A stretch of 64,000 nt of DNA from Pseudeuparius sepicola (GCA_963920635.1 OY987305.1:3077153-3141152); one strand, 5' to 3'. Shown: positions 1 to 12,770, numbered from the stretch's first letter. The notes: generated by a model from the sequence alone, not told the origin. Made by a program: numbers and translations.

Positions 1-235
1 GCTACGAGCTGTATTAATAGTAGAAATTTCCAGGTAAGTGAATGACTAGGTGTGCCATAAAAGTTTGTTTTTAAAATTCTTAATACTGTGGCATATTATT
101 TTAATATTTTATATTATGAAATTCATAGAGATCGCCCTTAATGCGGCCCTGCCTCGTATTAGCCCTCAGAATTGTTCACGTGCTTCCATCGTGTAAATAT
201 TTACGCGCCACTTGCCTTAAGTTTGAATAGAGTGG
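1..235. other. AT-rich sequence, no gene recognised
   Basis: No exon, RNA gene or clear repeat end is visible here. The missing 3' exons of the minus-strand SLC41 gene (2501-3454) would have to lie further in this direction, but none is recognisable in the window. Confidence 0.4.
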
Positions 236-1849
236 AGATCATAGATAATATCCTCTTTTTAAAAAAGATCATTCTATCTAAGATCTTCTAAACGATCTTA
301 GACTGAAGAAATGATTGTACAGGGTGATTCAGTTTTAATCTGCAACACTTCAACAGGTGATAGAAAACCAAAAAATAACCGCACTTTCTTCTATAAACTA
401 TATCATTTTAAGGCCTTATAAAAAAGTTACAGGGTGTTAAATTTGCAAGAAATATGTGGAATTTATTGTATATTTTACAAACTAGTTGAGATATTTAAGT
501 CATATTTGGTACACGTTATAACGGCATGGGTTAGCAAAAAACCTGTTAATATCAAACATCTTGAACAACCAGTGGCGTAGAAATGGATAATTAGTATAAT
601 TTATTTTAGAGAAAAAAATAGAACCACCTTGTATAGCAATAAAATGTATTCAAATTCTTATGTAAATTTTTATTGTAAACAAAAACGTTCTCTTAGCATT
701 TTTTCATATGTGTCATGGTTTCATAGCAAATTTGATTTTTTCGTATTATTTCGGGGTACTTCTAAAAAATTAACTTAAAACTTTTCTCCATATATAAGTA
801 ACACTCAAAGTAGAAAAAAATGTGTTTTTACTTTAAATACAGTAACTTTTCCCAATAAACTTACCCATTCAAGCTTTTACTTTTCAAGATACAGAGCGTA
901 ACATTAATTGTATCTTCCTTAAATGTTTTAGACCCTGTATCTTCAAAAGTATAGCCTTAAATAGGTGAGTTTATTGAAAAAAGTTACTTTATTTCAGATA
1001 GCAAACACATTATTTCAACTTTAAGTGTTACTTATGGAGCAAATTTTTTAGATATTTTTTCAGAAGTACCCCGAAATATTACGAAAAAATCAAATTTGCT
1101 ATGAAACCATGACACATGAAAAAATGCTAAGAGAACGTTTTTGTTTGCAATAAAAATTTACATAAGAATTTGAATACATTTTATATTGCTATACAAGGTG
1201 GTTCTATTTTTTTTTCTAAAATAAATTATACTAATTAGGTACCCATTTCTACGCCACTGGTTGTTCAAGACGTTTGATATTAATTTTATGCTAATCCATG
1301 CCGTTATAACGTGTACCAAATATGACTTAAATATCTCAACTAGTTTGTAAAATATTCAATAAATTCCACATATTTCTTGCAACTTTAACACCCTGTAACT
1401 TTTTTATAAGGCCTTAAAATGATATAGTTTATACAAGAAAGTGCGGTTATTTTTTGGTTTTCTATCACCTGTTGAAGTGTTTTTTAAAACTGAATCACCC
1501 TGTACATATCTGCTTCATTGCAATCTGATAACTGACCATTGGCAAATAGTCCGGCGTCCTACCTTTGCACAATTCGTTTCCCTCACGAATGCCGAATTCT
1601 TAAAAGATCTTTTTTGGAAAAGATCTTAGATCGTTATAACTATTTTAGACCCTTTTAAAAATCTTAGATCTTTAAATCAATCTTAGATCTTTAAAAGGAT
1701 CTAAGAAATCAGGATCAAAGATCAGATCTTTGTAAAATGATCTCTTTGAAAAAGTTCGTTCTTTAGTTAAACAAAAAAAAATAGATCTAAGATCAAGTTG
1801 GCGATCTTAAATCTTTAAAACGATCTTTTTTAAATAGATCTGCCCAGCT
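236..1849. mobile_element. GATC-rich hAT-like miniature element, split by a foldback insertion
   Basis: Both flanks of the foldback at 320-1502 are rich in AAGATCTTAGATCGTTTT-type repeats. The right end (about 1760-1849) closely matches the right end of the element in IDH3G intron 4 (21092-21183) and finishes ATCTGCCCAGCTCTG, the complement of a hAT-like CAGAGCTGGG end. The left end near 236 is decayed (AGAGTGGAGATC). I infer an old hAT-type non-autonomous element with subterminal GATC repeats, later interrupted by the nested foldback. The left boundary is approximate. Confidence 0.6.
320..1502. mobile_element. Foldback element A, TA-flanked, nested in a GATC-rich element
   Basis: The ends are CAGGGTGATTCAGTTTT and its complement AAAACTGAATCACCCTG, bordered by TA on both sides (318-319 and 1503-1504). 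The arms match over roughly 500 bp, for example AGTGGCGTAGAAATGG at 573 against CCATTTCTACGCCACT near 1243. The short centre at about 780-1030 has no reading frame. The TA target and CAGGGTG end are typical of non-autonomous Tc1/mariner-type elements. Confidence 0.85.
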
Positions 1850-2500
1850 CTGATGGTGTGGCATAACGTAGGTTTCATTTTCTGGTTATGGAGACATTTT
1901 TAAGGTTGTTGCTCATTGCCAGATTTAACCTTTTCATATCGATATAAATGGAGGTTGAGTAGAGCTTCATTTTATTCTAATTTTGGTCGTTTTAAAGCGG
2001 TATTGATCCTGTCATATGAACTTGAAGGAAGTAATATATTATTAGTGCCTTGTAAATGTGTATAGCATCCAAGGATAGAATGAAGCGTATCAAGGAGTGT
2101 CAGCGTACAGAATATTGATCTTACATACATTAGGTAAATGAAGTTTTTATATTTTATCTCAATAACTTCATCGACATGACATCAGCGATACTTCTGTTTC
2201 TCTTAATGGATAGCCATGTTATTTTTAGCGTGGAATTATGTCACCGTTTAAGTCACGTGTCGTCCCTTACCGCGCACATTACTTGATAATGTACTAACCA
2301 TTAGTTTATTATTTTAATGGATCCAGATCCCTTTTAATAAAAAGATTCCAGTCCATATATCAGTTTTAAACAAATGTCGTTAGGCGCTCCCGTAGCACAA
2401 TTTAAAGTAATTGTTTAAATAGATACAGGAAAACCCAGCGTATTATAGCATCATGCGGCAATTAGCGACGTCCTTCAAGGAAGCACCTCCAGATACTCAC
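1850..2500. other. Unassigned sequence 3' of the visible SLC41 exons
   Basis: This is intron or downstream sequence of the minus-strand SLC41 gene. After the donor at 2499-2500 no further transporter exon is recognisable, although at least half of the protein is still to come. Confidence 0.35.
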
Positions 2501-3454
2501 CAATTGACTCATAGAAGATCGTAGATGCCCAGGAAAGCAGAGTCAAAGATGTAATATCGCCAAGACTTGCCGCGATCGGTGTAGCAACGTTATCAGGATT
2601 TATGTGTACATATCTGGAAAGCACTATCACCCCTGCTGTTATCAGACCCAACACGAAACTTGCTATTGATACCGTCACGAGGCTACTGGCGCAAAGAAGA
2701 TATGCGTGGTCTAACTCGACTTCGTTGCTCTTGATTCCACCCATTACCACCGCAACCAAAGCTCCTAGAAACCCCACCACTATCGCTTGACACTGGAAAA
2801 AACAATAAATAGGTCAATGTCGCCAAAACACGATCCAGACTTATCCACTTACTTGAATTAGTGTTAGATTCCCTACTATAATACTGATTTTCTGTTTCGT
2901 TGTGTCCATGTGACCCAGATTGGCTTGCGTCGATAATCTGGATGCCAGTGTCATTTCCAAGTTTCCTTTCAGGCCCAGGAGAGCGGGTATCAGTATCACT
3001 AACTCGGTAATCTCTTCGAATACTGGCCAATGCTGGAACAAGAACCAAAACGGATTAGTATGATCATCCACGGTACTTAGAGTTGGTCTATGGTGTCCAC
3101 TGACTGAACACCTGTATGGGGGAAACCTATAAGTGCCGGTAGCACCTGGAAGTATCTGTATTCTGTCTGAAGTACCTGTATCTTGTCGAGTACGAGTCCA
3201 GCGAAGACCATACCAAAGCCGGCGATGAGGAAGGGTATGAAGACCTGTATGGCGATGGAGAAGTAGGTCTCGCCGGACTGGGTTTCATCGCAAGCCTTCG
3301 CTTCGGCGACGACGTCAGGCAGGCGTCCATTGTCGTTGTCGTTTGAGTCTACGATGGTGATTTCGACGTCGTCGTTTAGACTGGGAGACACCGTGTCAGA
3401 TAACGACTGAGGAGAGTCGGCAGAGCCGAATTGCACGTGGTTGGGGCTACCCAT
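2501..3454 (-). CDS. SLC41/MgtE-like Mg2+ transporter, N-terminal half (partial gene)
   Basis: Three minus-strand exons join in phase: 3454-3176 (93 codons from ATG at 3454), 3032-2853 (60 codons) and 2792-2501 (97 codons plus 1 base), each bounded by GT..AG. The product is a membrane protein of the SLC41 family, eukaryotic relatives of the bacterial MgtE magnesium channel. The diagnostic first-repeat motifs are present: [31 protein letters not shown] and [17 protein letters not shown]. The acidic N-terminal tail has about 60 residues. It is clearly paralogous to the plus-strand gene at 12771-15814, lying head to head with it, but it keeps introns at DKIQ/HWPV and TLIQ/CQAI, where the other copy has none. 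The second MgtE repeat is not seen within 1-2500, so the gene either continues outside the window or is truncated. Confidence 0.85.
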
Positions 3455-3800
3455 GGCTTCTCCATAGCTTTCTTTACTGGAAACGGGGAGGAAAGTTATT
3501 ATTTGAGATTACGACTTACACCTGACTGGATAGTTCCCATATAGCAAAATTACATTGGCGTAATATTCTGATAATATTTTTTCAGACAACATGCATATTG
3601 TAGGAATATTCATAAAAACTATAGAAACATTATCTGAACATTCAGGTGTTCGCCTTTTGAAGGTACTATTTCACGTATTATAAATATTCACAAATATCTT
3701 GAATGTATGTTCCATAAATATTCATTGAAGATTTATTTGATGTTCTATGTATATCCATTTAATATTCACGTGTATATTATAAAATAAAAAAAACGCTAAT

Positions 3801-3873
3801 GCCAGTTGCAGGGTTCGAACCTACGACCATCGATTTACAAGTTCAACTCTCTGACCAACTGAGCCATCGACGT
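3801..3873 (-). pseudogene. tRNA-Thr(TGT)-like sequence with unpaired acceptor stem
   Basis: The minus strand has a 73-nt tRNA-like body. An internal A box (TGGCTCAGTTGG) and a perfect B box (GGTTCGAACCC) are present, the T stem pairs (GTAGG/CCTGC), and the anticodon loop CTTGTAA places TGT at 3839-3837. The acceptor strands (5' ACGTCGA, 3' AACTGGC) do not pair, so the molecule could not fold as a normal tRNA. A run of eight T follows within about 10 nt, as in a Pol III terminator. It is either a tRNA pseudogene or the head of a tRNA-derived SINE. Confidence 0.55.
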
Positions 3874-3987
3874 ACTTAGAAATATTAGATAAAAATAGTG
3901 TAAGCTAGAATCTCGGTGACGTCATGATATTCCAGTTATCGCCACTCGTGAACATTCATAAGATAAGTATATCGTGAATGTCTTATA

Positions 3988-5217
3988 CAGGGTGATTCAG
4001 TTCCGGTGCTCAACATGGGGATCTCGGAAACCGTAACAGATACGAAGTCGGTCAAATGGAGGCAAACTTGCGCCTTTGGGCGCCTAACAATATGCCGTTG
4101 AGAAAGTTAAAATATTTTCATGGGTTGCTGTGATATTTAGGAAAAACCGAATTTTTGAAATTTAGTTTTTATTTTTTTCTGGCGCCATTTGCGTTAATAT
4201 TGAAAAATAAATTGTACTTTTTCATTGCAACTTTTTCTGGACTACGTCATAGTATTTTTAGATTTTCTGGGCGACGTTTCCGTTTTTGAGATCGAGGGAT
4301 CCTCTTCATTTTTTTAAATACGGACCTGGATTTTTTATTGCATATTTCGAAATGAATCGTTGTCCTGAGTACAACGATGTATGACACATACATATTTTTT
4401 CTTGTTTTAGCTGCTAAAATGCACATTTACTAAGAAAAAAATTAATACGGCCCTGGACTATGCATTTTTCTCTCTTTTTTTTCAAAGCTACTCCGATTAT
4501 ATCAGGTGATCATTACTTTAATACCTACTGGATTAAGTATACTACATTTTAGTCATATTTTGAAATTTTTTTTATACTTTAGGTAAATAACAATAATTAC
4601 TAACAATAGTGAGATACATTTTACCTAAAGTATAAAAAAAATTTAAAAATATGACAAACATGGAGAATAATTAATCCAGTAGGTATTAAAATAATGACCA
4701 CCTGTTATAATCGGAATAGCTTTGAAAAAAAGAGAGAAAAATCCATAGTCCAGGACCGTATTAATTTTTTTCTTAGTAAATGTGCATTTTAGCGGCTAAA
4801 ACGAGAAAAAATATGTATGTGTCATATATCGTTGTACTCAGGGCAACGATTCATTTCCAAATATGCGATAAAAAATCCAGGTCCGTATTTAAAAAAATGA
4901 AGATGATCCCTCTATCTCAAAAACGAAACGTCGTCCCGAAAATCTAAAAATACCATGACGTAGTCCAGAAAAAGTTGCAATGAAAAAGTATAATTTATTT
5001 TTCAATATTACCGCAAATGGCGCCAGAAAAAAATAAAATCTAAATTTCAAAAATTCGGTTTTTCTTAAATATCTCAGCAACCCAGGAAAATATTTTAACT
5101 TTCTCAACGGCATATTGTTAGGCGCCCAAAGGCGCAAGTTTGCCTCCATTTGACCGACTTCGTATCTGTTACGGTTTCCGAGATCCCCATGTTGAGCACC
5201 GGAACTGAATCACCCTG
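3988..5217. mobile_element. Foldback element B, TA-flanked
   Basis: The ends are CAGGGTGATTCAGTTCCGG and its complement, bordered by TA (3986-3987, 5218-5219). The arms are about 600 bp each, with a centre near 4600 around a short AT-rich loop. The first ten bases or more match foldback A, so the two share a terminal family, while the arm interiors differ. Arm words such as AATACGGCCCTG and TACGGACCTGG recur in the elements at 24513-25915 and 36770-38282. Confidence 0.88.
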
Positions 5218-5536
5218 TATACAAGCATTTGTGAACATTCATAAGATATTTGCTGTATGAATATACTAGGTATTTAGTATGTTCCAGCAATATTCCAAAA
5301 TTGCACATTCCTAAGGTGAACGTGCCTGTTAATGTTCAATTCAAGATATTGTGGAAATATCCCTTCTTATTCAAAACAAACATATACATCATTTGGACAT
5401 TCATCTAACATATTATATTTGTATCTGCGATTAACAAATATCTTGGTTATATGCAGTTACTGAACACATTTCGTAAAATATTGTAACAGTGTTTTATAAA
5501 TATGGGGGAATATTTTTTGCACATTAGGAACTTATT

Positions 5537-6052
5537 TTGCATATTAAAAAAATATTAGATGCTATATGGGTTAGTGGTATTCAGAGGAATCTTAGGTTCA
5601 AAGAAGCAATCGGCAACACTGCTTTCCAGGGCTTTATTGATTTGAAGGAAGAAAAAGTAGACATTGCGATCTCTAAATTTCCACAGGATTGGATACCATA
5701 TTTTCTAATAGGTAACTACTAACTTCTTATGTTGCTATAGAAATAAAAATAAGTACCTATCGTAGATCAAGAATTTGCGAAATTGTATAACTCTATTGAT
5801 TGTATTGATCAGCACCCTTTGGTGATAAATCATCATGTTTTGGAGTATACCAATTTTGGAATGGCGCTTAGCCATGCCGTTGCAATTTTCCAAAATATTT
5901 ACAACGGTTATTTTTACTACCAAAATAATGCAAGATCAAATGAATGTCCAGATTCTGGAAAAATTACTACCTACAACTTTGATATTTCAACTATTTTTAC
6001 ATACTTATTTCTAAAAATAAAGGAGAAATATGTAACTTTTCTAAATATATAG
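5537..6052 (+). CDS. Unrecognised two-exon-like coding fragment
   Basis: Two open stretches in the same frame (5537-5710 and 5766-6052) are separated by stops. They can be joined by a 55-bp intron-like segment, 5711-5765, with a GTAACT donor, an internal ACTAAC branch-like word and a TCGTAG acceptor, which preserves the frame. The joined product would be about 150 residues, with no cleavable signal peptide, repeat or domain that I recognise. It has no assignable neighbours and no canonical ATG (the first frame opens on a TTG codon). It may be a fragment of an old gene or chance. Confidence 0.25.
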
Positions 6053-6199
6053 CTAAACATTCTGGTTAAGCGTATTTTATCTACAAAAATAATATGCTAG
6101 ATTCCTGGAAAGCCCGATATATTTCAGTATGTCGTGGGAGGTCTGATTTGTGACGTCACAAAACTCCCTCATATTGCGCAATATTCTGGAAGTGAAATC

Positions 6200-6850
6200 A
6201 TACATCATAAAATTTGTAATTGTCATACGAATTTGATCGTTTTTTTATATCGATAGGTCATGAAAAAACTGTACTTTAGGGCCAAATAGCACATTTAAAG
6301 GCCTATTACGGCATATTTGTTGGGTCAAAATTGGAAAAACATATTAGGCATATTTTTATAAAAATTCCGCCATGGGGATTGAAAACTATTGAAACTGTAA
6401 CTGTAAATGTACCTAAATACAAAAAAAACAAGGTAAGAATTAAATTTAATTTTTTTTTTTTCGATAAATATTTCATAATTTTTACATAGAGTTTTTTTAT
6501 TTAGGTATGCCTATTGACATTACTATTATTTGCAATAAAGTAATGCACAGGTAAAGGTAAAAATAAGCAGTACACTCGATTTTTACTGGTTTCTAGAATT
6601 TTTATTGTTCGATATGTTTTTAACAAAATTTGGTACATTTTAAGGGATGCCCAAACCAGTGGCGTAGTCAGAATTTTTATTAAAATATGCCTAATATGAT
6701 TTGTCCAATTTTGACTAAAAAAATATGTCGCAGTAGGCCTTGGTTTTTTTAAAATAAAATGTGCGTTTTGCTCTAAAGTACAGTTTTTGATAACCCATTG
6801 CTAAAAGAAAACCGATCAAAATCGGATGATAAATTAAAATCAGAATTAAA
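6200..6850. mobile_element. Foldback element, old and diverged
   Basis: Inverted arms include AACTGTACTTTAGGGCC near 6268 against GCTCTAAAGTACAGTT near 6772, and CATATTAGGCATATTTTTAT against its complement around 6691. Outer arm similarity fades near 6200 and 6850, so the boundaries are approximate and no TA-flanked end can be fixed. There is no coding content. Confidence 0.6.
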
Positions 6851-9800
6851 CTTTTTAAGACAATTTTAAAACTTTTTTAGTTCCTAACTCTGAAATAAAA
6901 TAATAGGGCCCTTCTTTGTAAAATAATGAGCAAAAACCCAAAATTTTAATGACGTAACTTGTCAAAATAAACCCTAATATTAAAATATCCGAAAAAAAAT
7001 ACAAAAGAAAAAACCGGCAAAATCATTTCGGGATCAACTACCTACGAATTTTCTGCAGCCTACAGCCTACCTGTATGAAAAAACTGATATTGTGCGTCGG
7101 GAACCTACAAGGAACTGTACTTTCTACCCCCTGGAAAGGGTTATGGAATCGAACACGACTACATCGTATACTGTACTGAATAGCGATTGCCGGGTTGGCC
7201 CTTATTAGATGCCACTGGATATCGATCGGAAAACGTCTGGAAAGTCCGCGACAGGGTCGTTGGCGCTTTTCGGTCTAGACGCCGATGCATTTCGGGAAAA
7301 TGGAAAACCCAAAAGGTAACCAACCTCCAGATGCCGAAGATTTGTCAGGGTTGTTGAGTTTCGGTCTGAATAAGGATTTAAGAACTAAAGTCACTTTTTT
7401 AAATTCAGCGGTACTCCCCTGACAAGTGAATCATAGGACTCCATGTGCCCAGTTATAAATTTACATGGTGAATAAAAAATAGGTATGCGGTAGGTACAGA
7501 TAAATAATTAATAAACTACTTTCCACAGAATTTTCTGGAAAATCCTTGGATTCGAATGACCAACATTGAAAATTGTGATATCATCCATTAACATTATGAC
7601 ATAATTAGGCAATTCAGCCAGTTTCTAGTTAAAAGATCATTTCAAAAAAATCATGGATATTTGGATCAATTTTCTTGGTTCCAAGACACTTTCCTGTATC
7701 TAACAAATTTGATCAAAACGGCTTTATTTTATTATTCTTTGTTTAAAGGCCTTCAAAAATCCCTTCTTCGGACTTTTAAAATGCAAATCTAGTGCCGGCT
7801 ACAATTGTTTTAAACCCCCGATTTTCACAAAAACCATATAATAACCATCTTTTTTCTGACACCACAACGTTAATTAGGTCATCCCAAAACCCTCATAAAC
7901 CAAATTTGAACAAAAAATATAGCAGGAGTTCTATTATACAGGTGCTAAATTTGAGTCAAATAGGAATTTTAAAGGCATCTGGCAAGTCAACTGTGCCTTG
8001 GAACTTGGAACCCCCTCAATCCAATACAAAATATACAGGGTGTCTTTCTCTGTGCGAACGAACAAGTAAAAAAAAACAAAAGTCTGCCAGCCAGTAAGTC
8101 CATAAAAGTTAAGGTGGCTGGTGTTCCACAACAGAGAAGTTGAAAATGAATTATCTTAGAAAGTGATTTTCTTGATATTACAGGTCCAATAAATTAAATT
8201 GTTTTTGATTTGTTGATTGGCATTTTGTAAAAAATAAATTACTTTTGTGTTTATTAATGTTTTTTCAATAATTCCAAAGCACCCTTGACCCGTATGTAAT
8301 TTCATAAAAATTCAGTATTTTGAGATGGCCCAGAGCAGTACATTTTTGTATTGAATCTTCGCACACCAACACTGATGAGTGGTTAGATGATTATCTTCAA
8401 AAATAAATATTGTATGGATCTGTATATGTTTTAAACTAGACACAGTGTATCAATTTTCAAGAGTCTGCTACTTTTTTGGTCAATTTTTCGACTAAACCTA
8501 ATTTTGATCAAGATAAAAAAAATCACCTACAAGTGCTATTGTTTTAAATAAATTTTATTTACTAATTATTCACAAATAGAAGATCATCAAACATGGTGCA
8601 AGTTGTCTAGTTTCAACAATTTCTTTTTATTAAGAAAGTATTCACTCCAATGAATCGAAAAGAAAAATAAAATTTAGTTCAGTCAAAATTATATTTAAAA
8701 TTTAAAAAATAAACCGCTTGTTTCTTTACCAGTATCCAAAATTTTGAGAAATAAAGAAAACCACCTGTTCGCTTTTGGGCACCTTACTGGCATCACAGGA
8801 GAAACTATTCGCAGAGTTAAAATGAATTTACCTATTGCTGGTTGGCATTCTCAAAACTGAAAAGTGTACTTATGCAAAAAAATCTTTTGGAAGATTTCGG
8901 CGAGAAATGACTCTTCGCTTACCTTGTGGCCATTTGTGCATGTATTTCCTTTTCCTCGTGTAAGTCATTTTGGAAAGACACAGGCTTCGTGCTTATACAT
9001 TTAAACACCGAACACCGTTCACCAAATCAAAAATCAACACCGTTACGACTAGGCCCTTTGACTATTTTGTTGCGAGCAAGAAGTAAGACGGCTGCGAAAA
9101 CAAAAGATCTTGCACCTTTCCAACGACGTCTTACTTCAAACTGCTGTGCGCAATTGTTCAGCAATAGCTACAAGTTATTATGCTATTATGCTATTACGCC
9201 CTCAACGCTTTAAATACGTAAAAATGGTCCCTGAATTCGCTATAAGCTGCTATAAGCATGCGGAGGAGCCTTGAGTTACATTTATTCGGTCTCTGTGATC
9301 CTCCCTCGGCGTTTCCTTTTTTTGGCTTTGCCGTATCCGAAGATTCAGTCCAAAGGAAGCCGAAAATTAATTGGTGAGCCACGTCGCGGTTAAGGTCACC
9401 GGTAATCGGTAATGCGAGGAAAACAGACCAATTTGGATCCTAAAATATGGGAACGATACCCGACGCCATTGTTTTGCCACATAATTTCGCTTTTATAAGC
9501 CAGTGACGCCAAAGCAGCAGACCGACAATTTTTTTGTAGTACCTAGTAGTCTATGGAAAACAACTGAATCCTGCATCCGGACATTTGTTCATTTCCTAGC
9601 CATCTCGATTAGTAGGTATACTACGAACGTTTTGAACACCATTATACAAGAAACCAAAGAAGAATTGAAAACGTATTAAATATAATATACAAAAGTTCAT
9701 ACGTTCCATTTTCTTATACTGTTTATTTAACCCTCGTAAAGGAACCAAGCATTACTCTAGTTTTACTGGGTGACCCCAATTACATTTCTAGTCTAATGCA

Positions 9801-10546
9801 GTGGCAATATTATTATATTATGCGTCCCATTATTTTTATAAGGCCTTTATTAGATCTTATAAAATTTTTGCAAAACAAAAGGGAGACTACACAATGTTTA
9901 TTTTAAAAATATTTGTGACGAGCTCTATCATGGGTCTTTTATTTTAGAACAAAGTCAACAATCCAAACCCTCTTACTGTAAAGCAAGATTACGTATTATT
10001 ATGATCTTTGGTATTATACCTACCCTATTTAATATCAGTCTCAATCCGTTCAAAAGTTATTGACGCAACACACATACGTGTACAGGTAGTTTTTTCCGAA
10101 GGATTGAATGCCGCCAAGAAAAAACAATTGAATTTCAAACACGGTTTAGCCGGATGTGGCGTTTTTTTTTGTTCCAGCTGAGAAGTTACAAGCGATTATC
10201 TCGGTAACTTTTAAGATAATTGATGGCTGAAACACAATACTTCTGTAGTTTTTCCCAAGGAATTGAATGCCGTCAACAAAAAAACAGCTGAATTCCAAAC
10301 AAAGAAGTTATCGATAAGTAGGTAACCGAAGATGGAGATTTTGTTGCAGTTTTTCATTAGACTAGTAAAGTGAACACAAAATCTGCACCGCACGCTTAAA
10401 TATCACTTCCGGTTTAGCCGGAAGTGACGTTCTTTTCGTTAAATTTTTTTTTTTTGTGGTCTTAGCTGGGACAAAAACGTTTAGTTATTTTGAACCACCA
10501 ATTTATATAATAATCACTTGTAACGTGTTTACTGGGACAGCCTGTA
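6851..10546. other. Long intergenic stretch without a recognisable gene
   Basis: No exon with a recognisable protein is found. An isolated TACAGGGTGTCTTTCTCTG at about 8033 looks like a single end of a TA-type element. At 10090-10300, two imperfect direct repeats share words such as GAATTGAATGCCGTCAA and TTTAGCCGGA. The rest is AT-rich unique-looking sequence. Confidence 0.4.
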
Positions 10547-11400
10547 CAGGGTGAGCGAAACTCGACGTCCCACAGGCCTACAGCGGGAACGCGAAAACTC
10601 TAAATAAAATTTCGAAAATGGCTTTTTTATTTAGCTTTTTTGATTTTTGGGAAAATGGCCACTGTGACATCATCGATATATATTTTTTATAAACATACAA
10701 TTTTTTACCTAGTATATTGAAAGTCCTTATCATTCTCAACAACTTTTGTAGGAAAAAATTTTCTGTATCTTTTATTATTCAAAATCTACAAGGTCAAATA
10801 CGTAAAAAAACATGGAATTTTTTCTAATCATTTTCCGAAATCTAGCTAGCTATGGAAACAATTGATAGTCAGAAATTATTTAAGAGTATGTTAGGGTGTC
10901 TTGTGCACCCTTAAATTTATTCAACTGTAACATTTTTTAAATTTTTTGAATTGTGCTTGTTACTAACTTGGTTGCTACAAAAAAAATTAAAAAATATTCC
11001 AGTTGAATAAATTTAAAGTTGCGCAAGGCACCCTAACATACTTTTAAATAATTTCTGACTATCAATTGTTTCCATGGCTAACTAGATTTCGGAAAATGAC
11101 AAAAAATTTCATGTTTTTTTTTACATATTTGACCCTGTAAGTATATTTTGAACAATAAAAGATACAGAAAATCTTTCCCTACAAAAGTTGTTGAGAATGA
11201 TAAGGACTTTCAATATATAGGGAAAAAATTGTATATTTCTGGGAAAATATTATCGATGACGTCACAGCGGCCATTTACCCAAACATCAAAAAAGCTAATT
11301 TTCGGTCATAATTCGACCTTAGTGAACCCCGTTTACAAATTTTCTTTTGAGTTTTCGTGTTCCCGCTGTAGGCCTGGGACGTCGAGTTTAGCTCACCCTG
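10547..11400. mobile_element. Foldback element E, TA-flanked
   Basis: The ends CAGGGTGAGCGAAACTCGAC and GTCGAGTTTAGCTCACCCTG are bordered by TA (10545-10546, 11401-11402). The arms match over about 400 bp, for example GACATCATCGATAT against ATATTATCGATGACGTC. The centre near 10950 is AT-rich. There is no coding content. Confidence 0.85.
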
Positions 11401-12014
11401 TACATACACGAAAATTTTCTTTACTCAAACTTTGGTTTCTCGCTCGTTACAGCATTTTAAAGCAATTTAGCAAATTCAATTTTATTTATTTTTTGCAGAA
11501 ACAATTGTGGTAGTAAAATTATTGTAAAATATAAATAAATTAAAAAATAATAATAATATAATGTTCTATGAATACGCTTTCGCGTATTGATAATCTTGTT
11601 TAGGAGTCGACTCTAAATATCTCTAAAATGTCATCTTGTAATATTATTTATTAATTAGAAGAGATAAGATTATTTTTATATTTGACATTAGATAGTTATT
11701 GAAATTATTACAATTATATAAAAAATACTGAATGAAGCCACGAAGGTTATAAAAGTTATTGTTAATTTGATGCGTCCCGTTATAACACTTATGGAAAATG
11801 TAGAGAAGCCAAAGAAGAAGGTAGGAAAACGTTTTTTAGTATACCTTATATTATTTGCTTAGGTACCTATCTCATGTTTTGTGATATATTTTAAATTTTA
11901 ATATCTTTATCATTCAATAAGAATACTTAATAATATCGTCTAAAAAACGAGAAATGGATATAGTTAATTATCTAAAATAATTTTGAAGCGTTTCCTTACT
12001 TTACATTATCTATA

Positions 12015-12064
12015 GCTGTGATCACAGAAAATATACGCTAGCGTATATTTTCTGTGGCTGTGAT
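12015..12064. mobile_element. Micro-palindrome insertion with 8-bp target duplication
   Basis: A perfect 34-bp palindrome (12023-12056), beginning CACAGAAAATATACGC and centred on GCTAGC, lies exactly between two copies of GCTGTGAT (12015-12022 and 12057-12064). The 8-bp duplication points to a hAT-type integration. What remains looks like two terminal inverted repeats with no interior. Confidence 0.8.
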
Positions 12065-12770
12065 ATATTATGCATGCCAGTGCAAATGTTAGGTGCGCGT
12101 TTTTTAAATTTTGCGCGGCCTTTTTTTGAAACCCAACGACGGAACTAAGAAGCACAGGCAACCAGAAATACACCTGTTACATCTGAAAAAATTGGGCATT
12201 AAATGTTTAACAATAGGTTAGCTAGAGAATAATTCTTTTATTTTTGTTGTGGAGCCAAATTTGGGAGAAGTGGAAACGTTTCCTAAATTTTCTGTGATAT
12301 ATTTTTTTGAAAATTAGGAGCGAAACTAAAATGTTCTCTAGGCAACTGGATATACATCTGCAGCATCTAAAGAAAATCGCGTCATTTGTTGCTTGAAATT
12401 GAAACTTCAAAAATAATTTAGCTAGAGTCTAATTTTATTTAGACTATACTGCCAAATTTGCTGTTAATTACGTCGGTGCTTATTTTAAAATTAAAACCCG
12501 TTGGCATTGACTGAAGTGACTGAAGAATTCTGTTATAGCGGCACCGACAGAAATCATCTGTTTTCTTCCAGAACCGCATGCGCATCCCTCGGCTGCCCCA
12601 CGTGTCACATATGATTGACGTTTGTTGATTTGTTTTTTGTTTCTGGACCGTTTTACAATTTTGTTTTTCTGCGTACGTGGACAGCTATTTAAAAATCCGA
12701 CATGCATTCTGTAATTCCCGGTGTCAGTTGCGAACGAAAATGTTAATCGGGGGCTTTTGGGAAATTTACA

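Larger units (their letters stand above)
3540..5530. repeat. Diffuse AATATTCA-rich repeat, interrupted by foldback B
   Basis: Degenerate, dispersed copies of words such as AATATTCATAAG occur on both sides of the foldback. GTGAACATTCATAAGATA at about 3949 and GTGAACATTCATAAGATAT at about 5231 are near-identical. No coding potential is seen. The tRNA-like sequence at 3801-3873 lies inside it. Confidence 0.4.

Noticed and set aside
4889..5149. Open frame of 86 codons on the minus strand
   Set aside because: It lies wholly within the right arm of foldback B, and the left arm has the same sequence with disruptions. No domain is recognised.
11148..11513. 121-codon plus-strand frame
   Set aside because: It covers the right arm of foldback E and its flank, and is not present as a frame in the complementary arm.
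12023..12056. Perfect palindrome as an operator or pre-miRNA
   Set aside because: The exact flanking 8-bp repeats and the second family member at 16629 are better explained by insertion of a mobile sequence.
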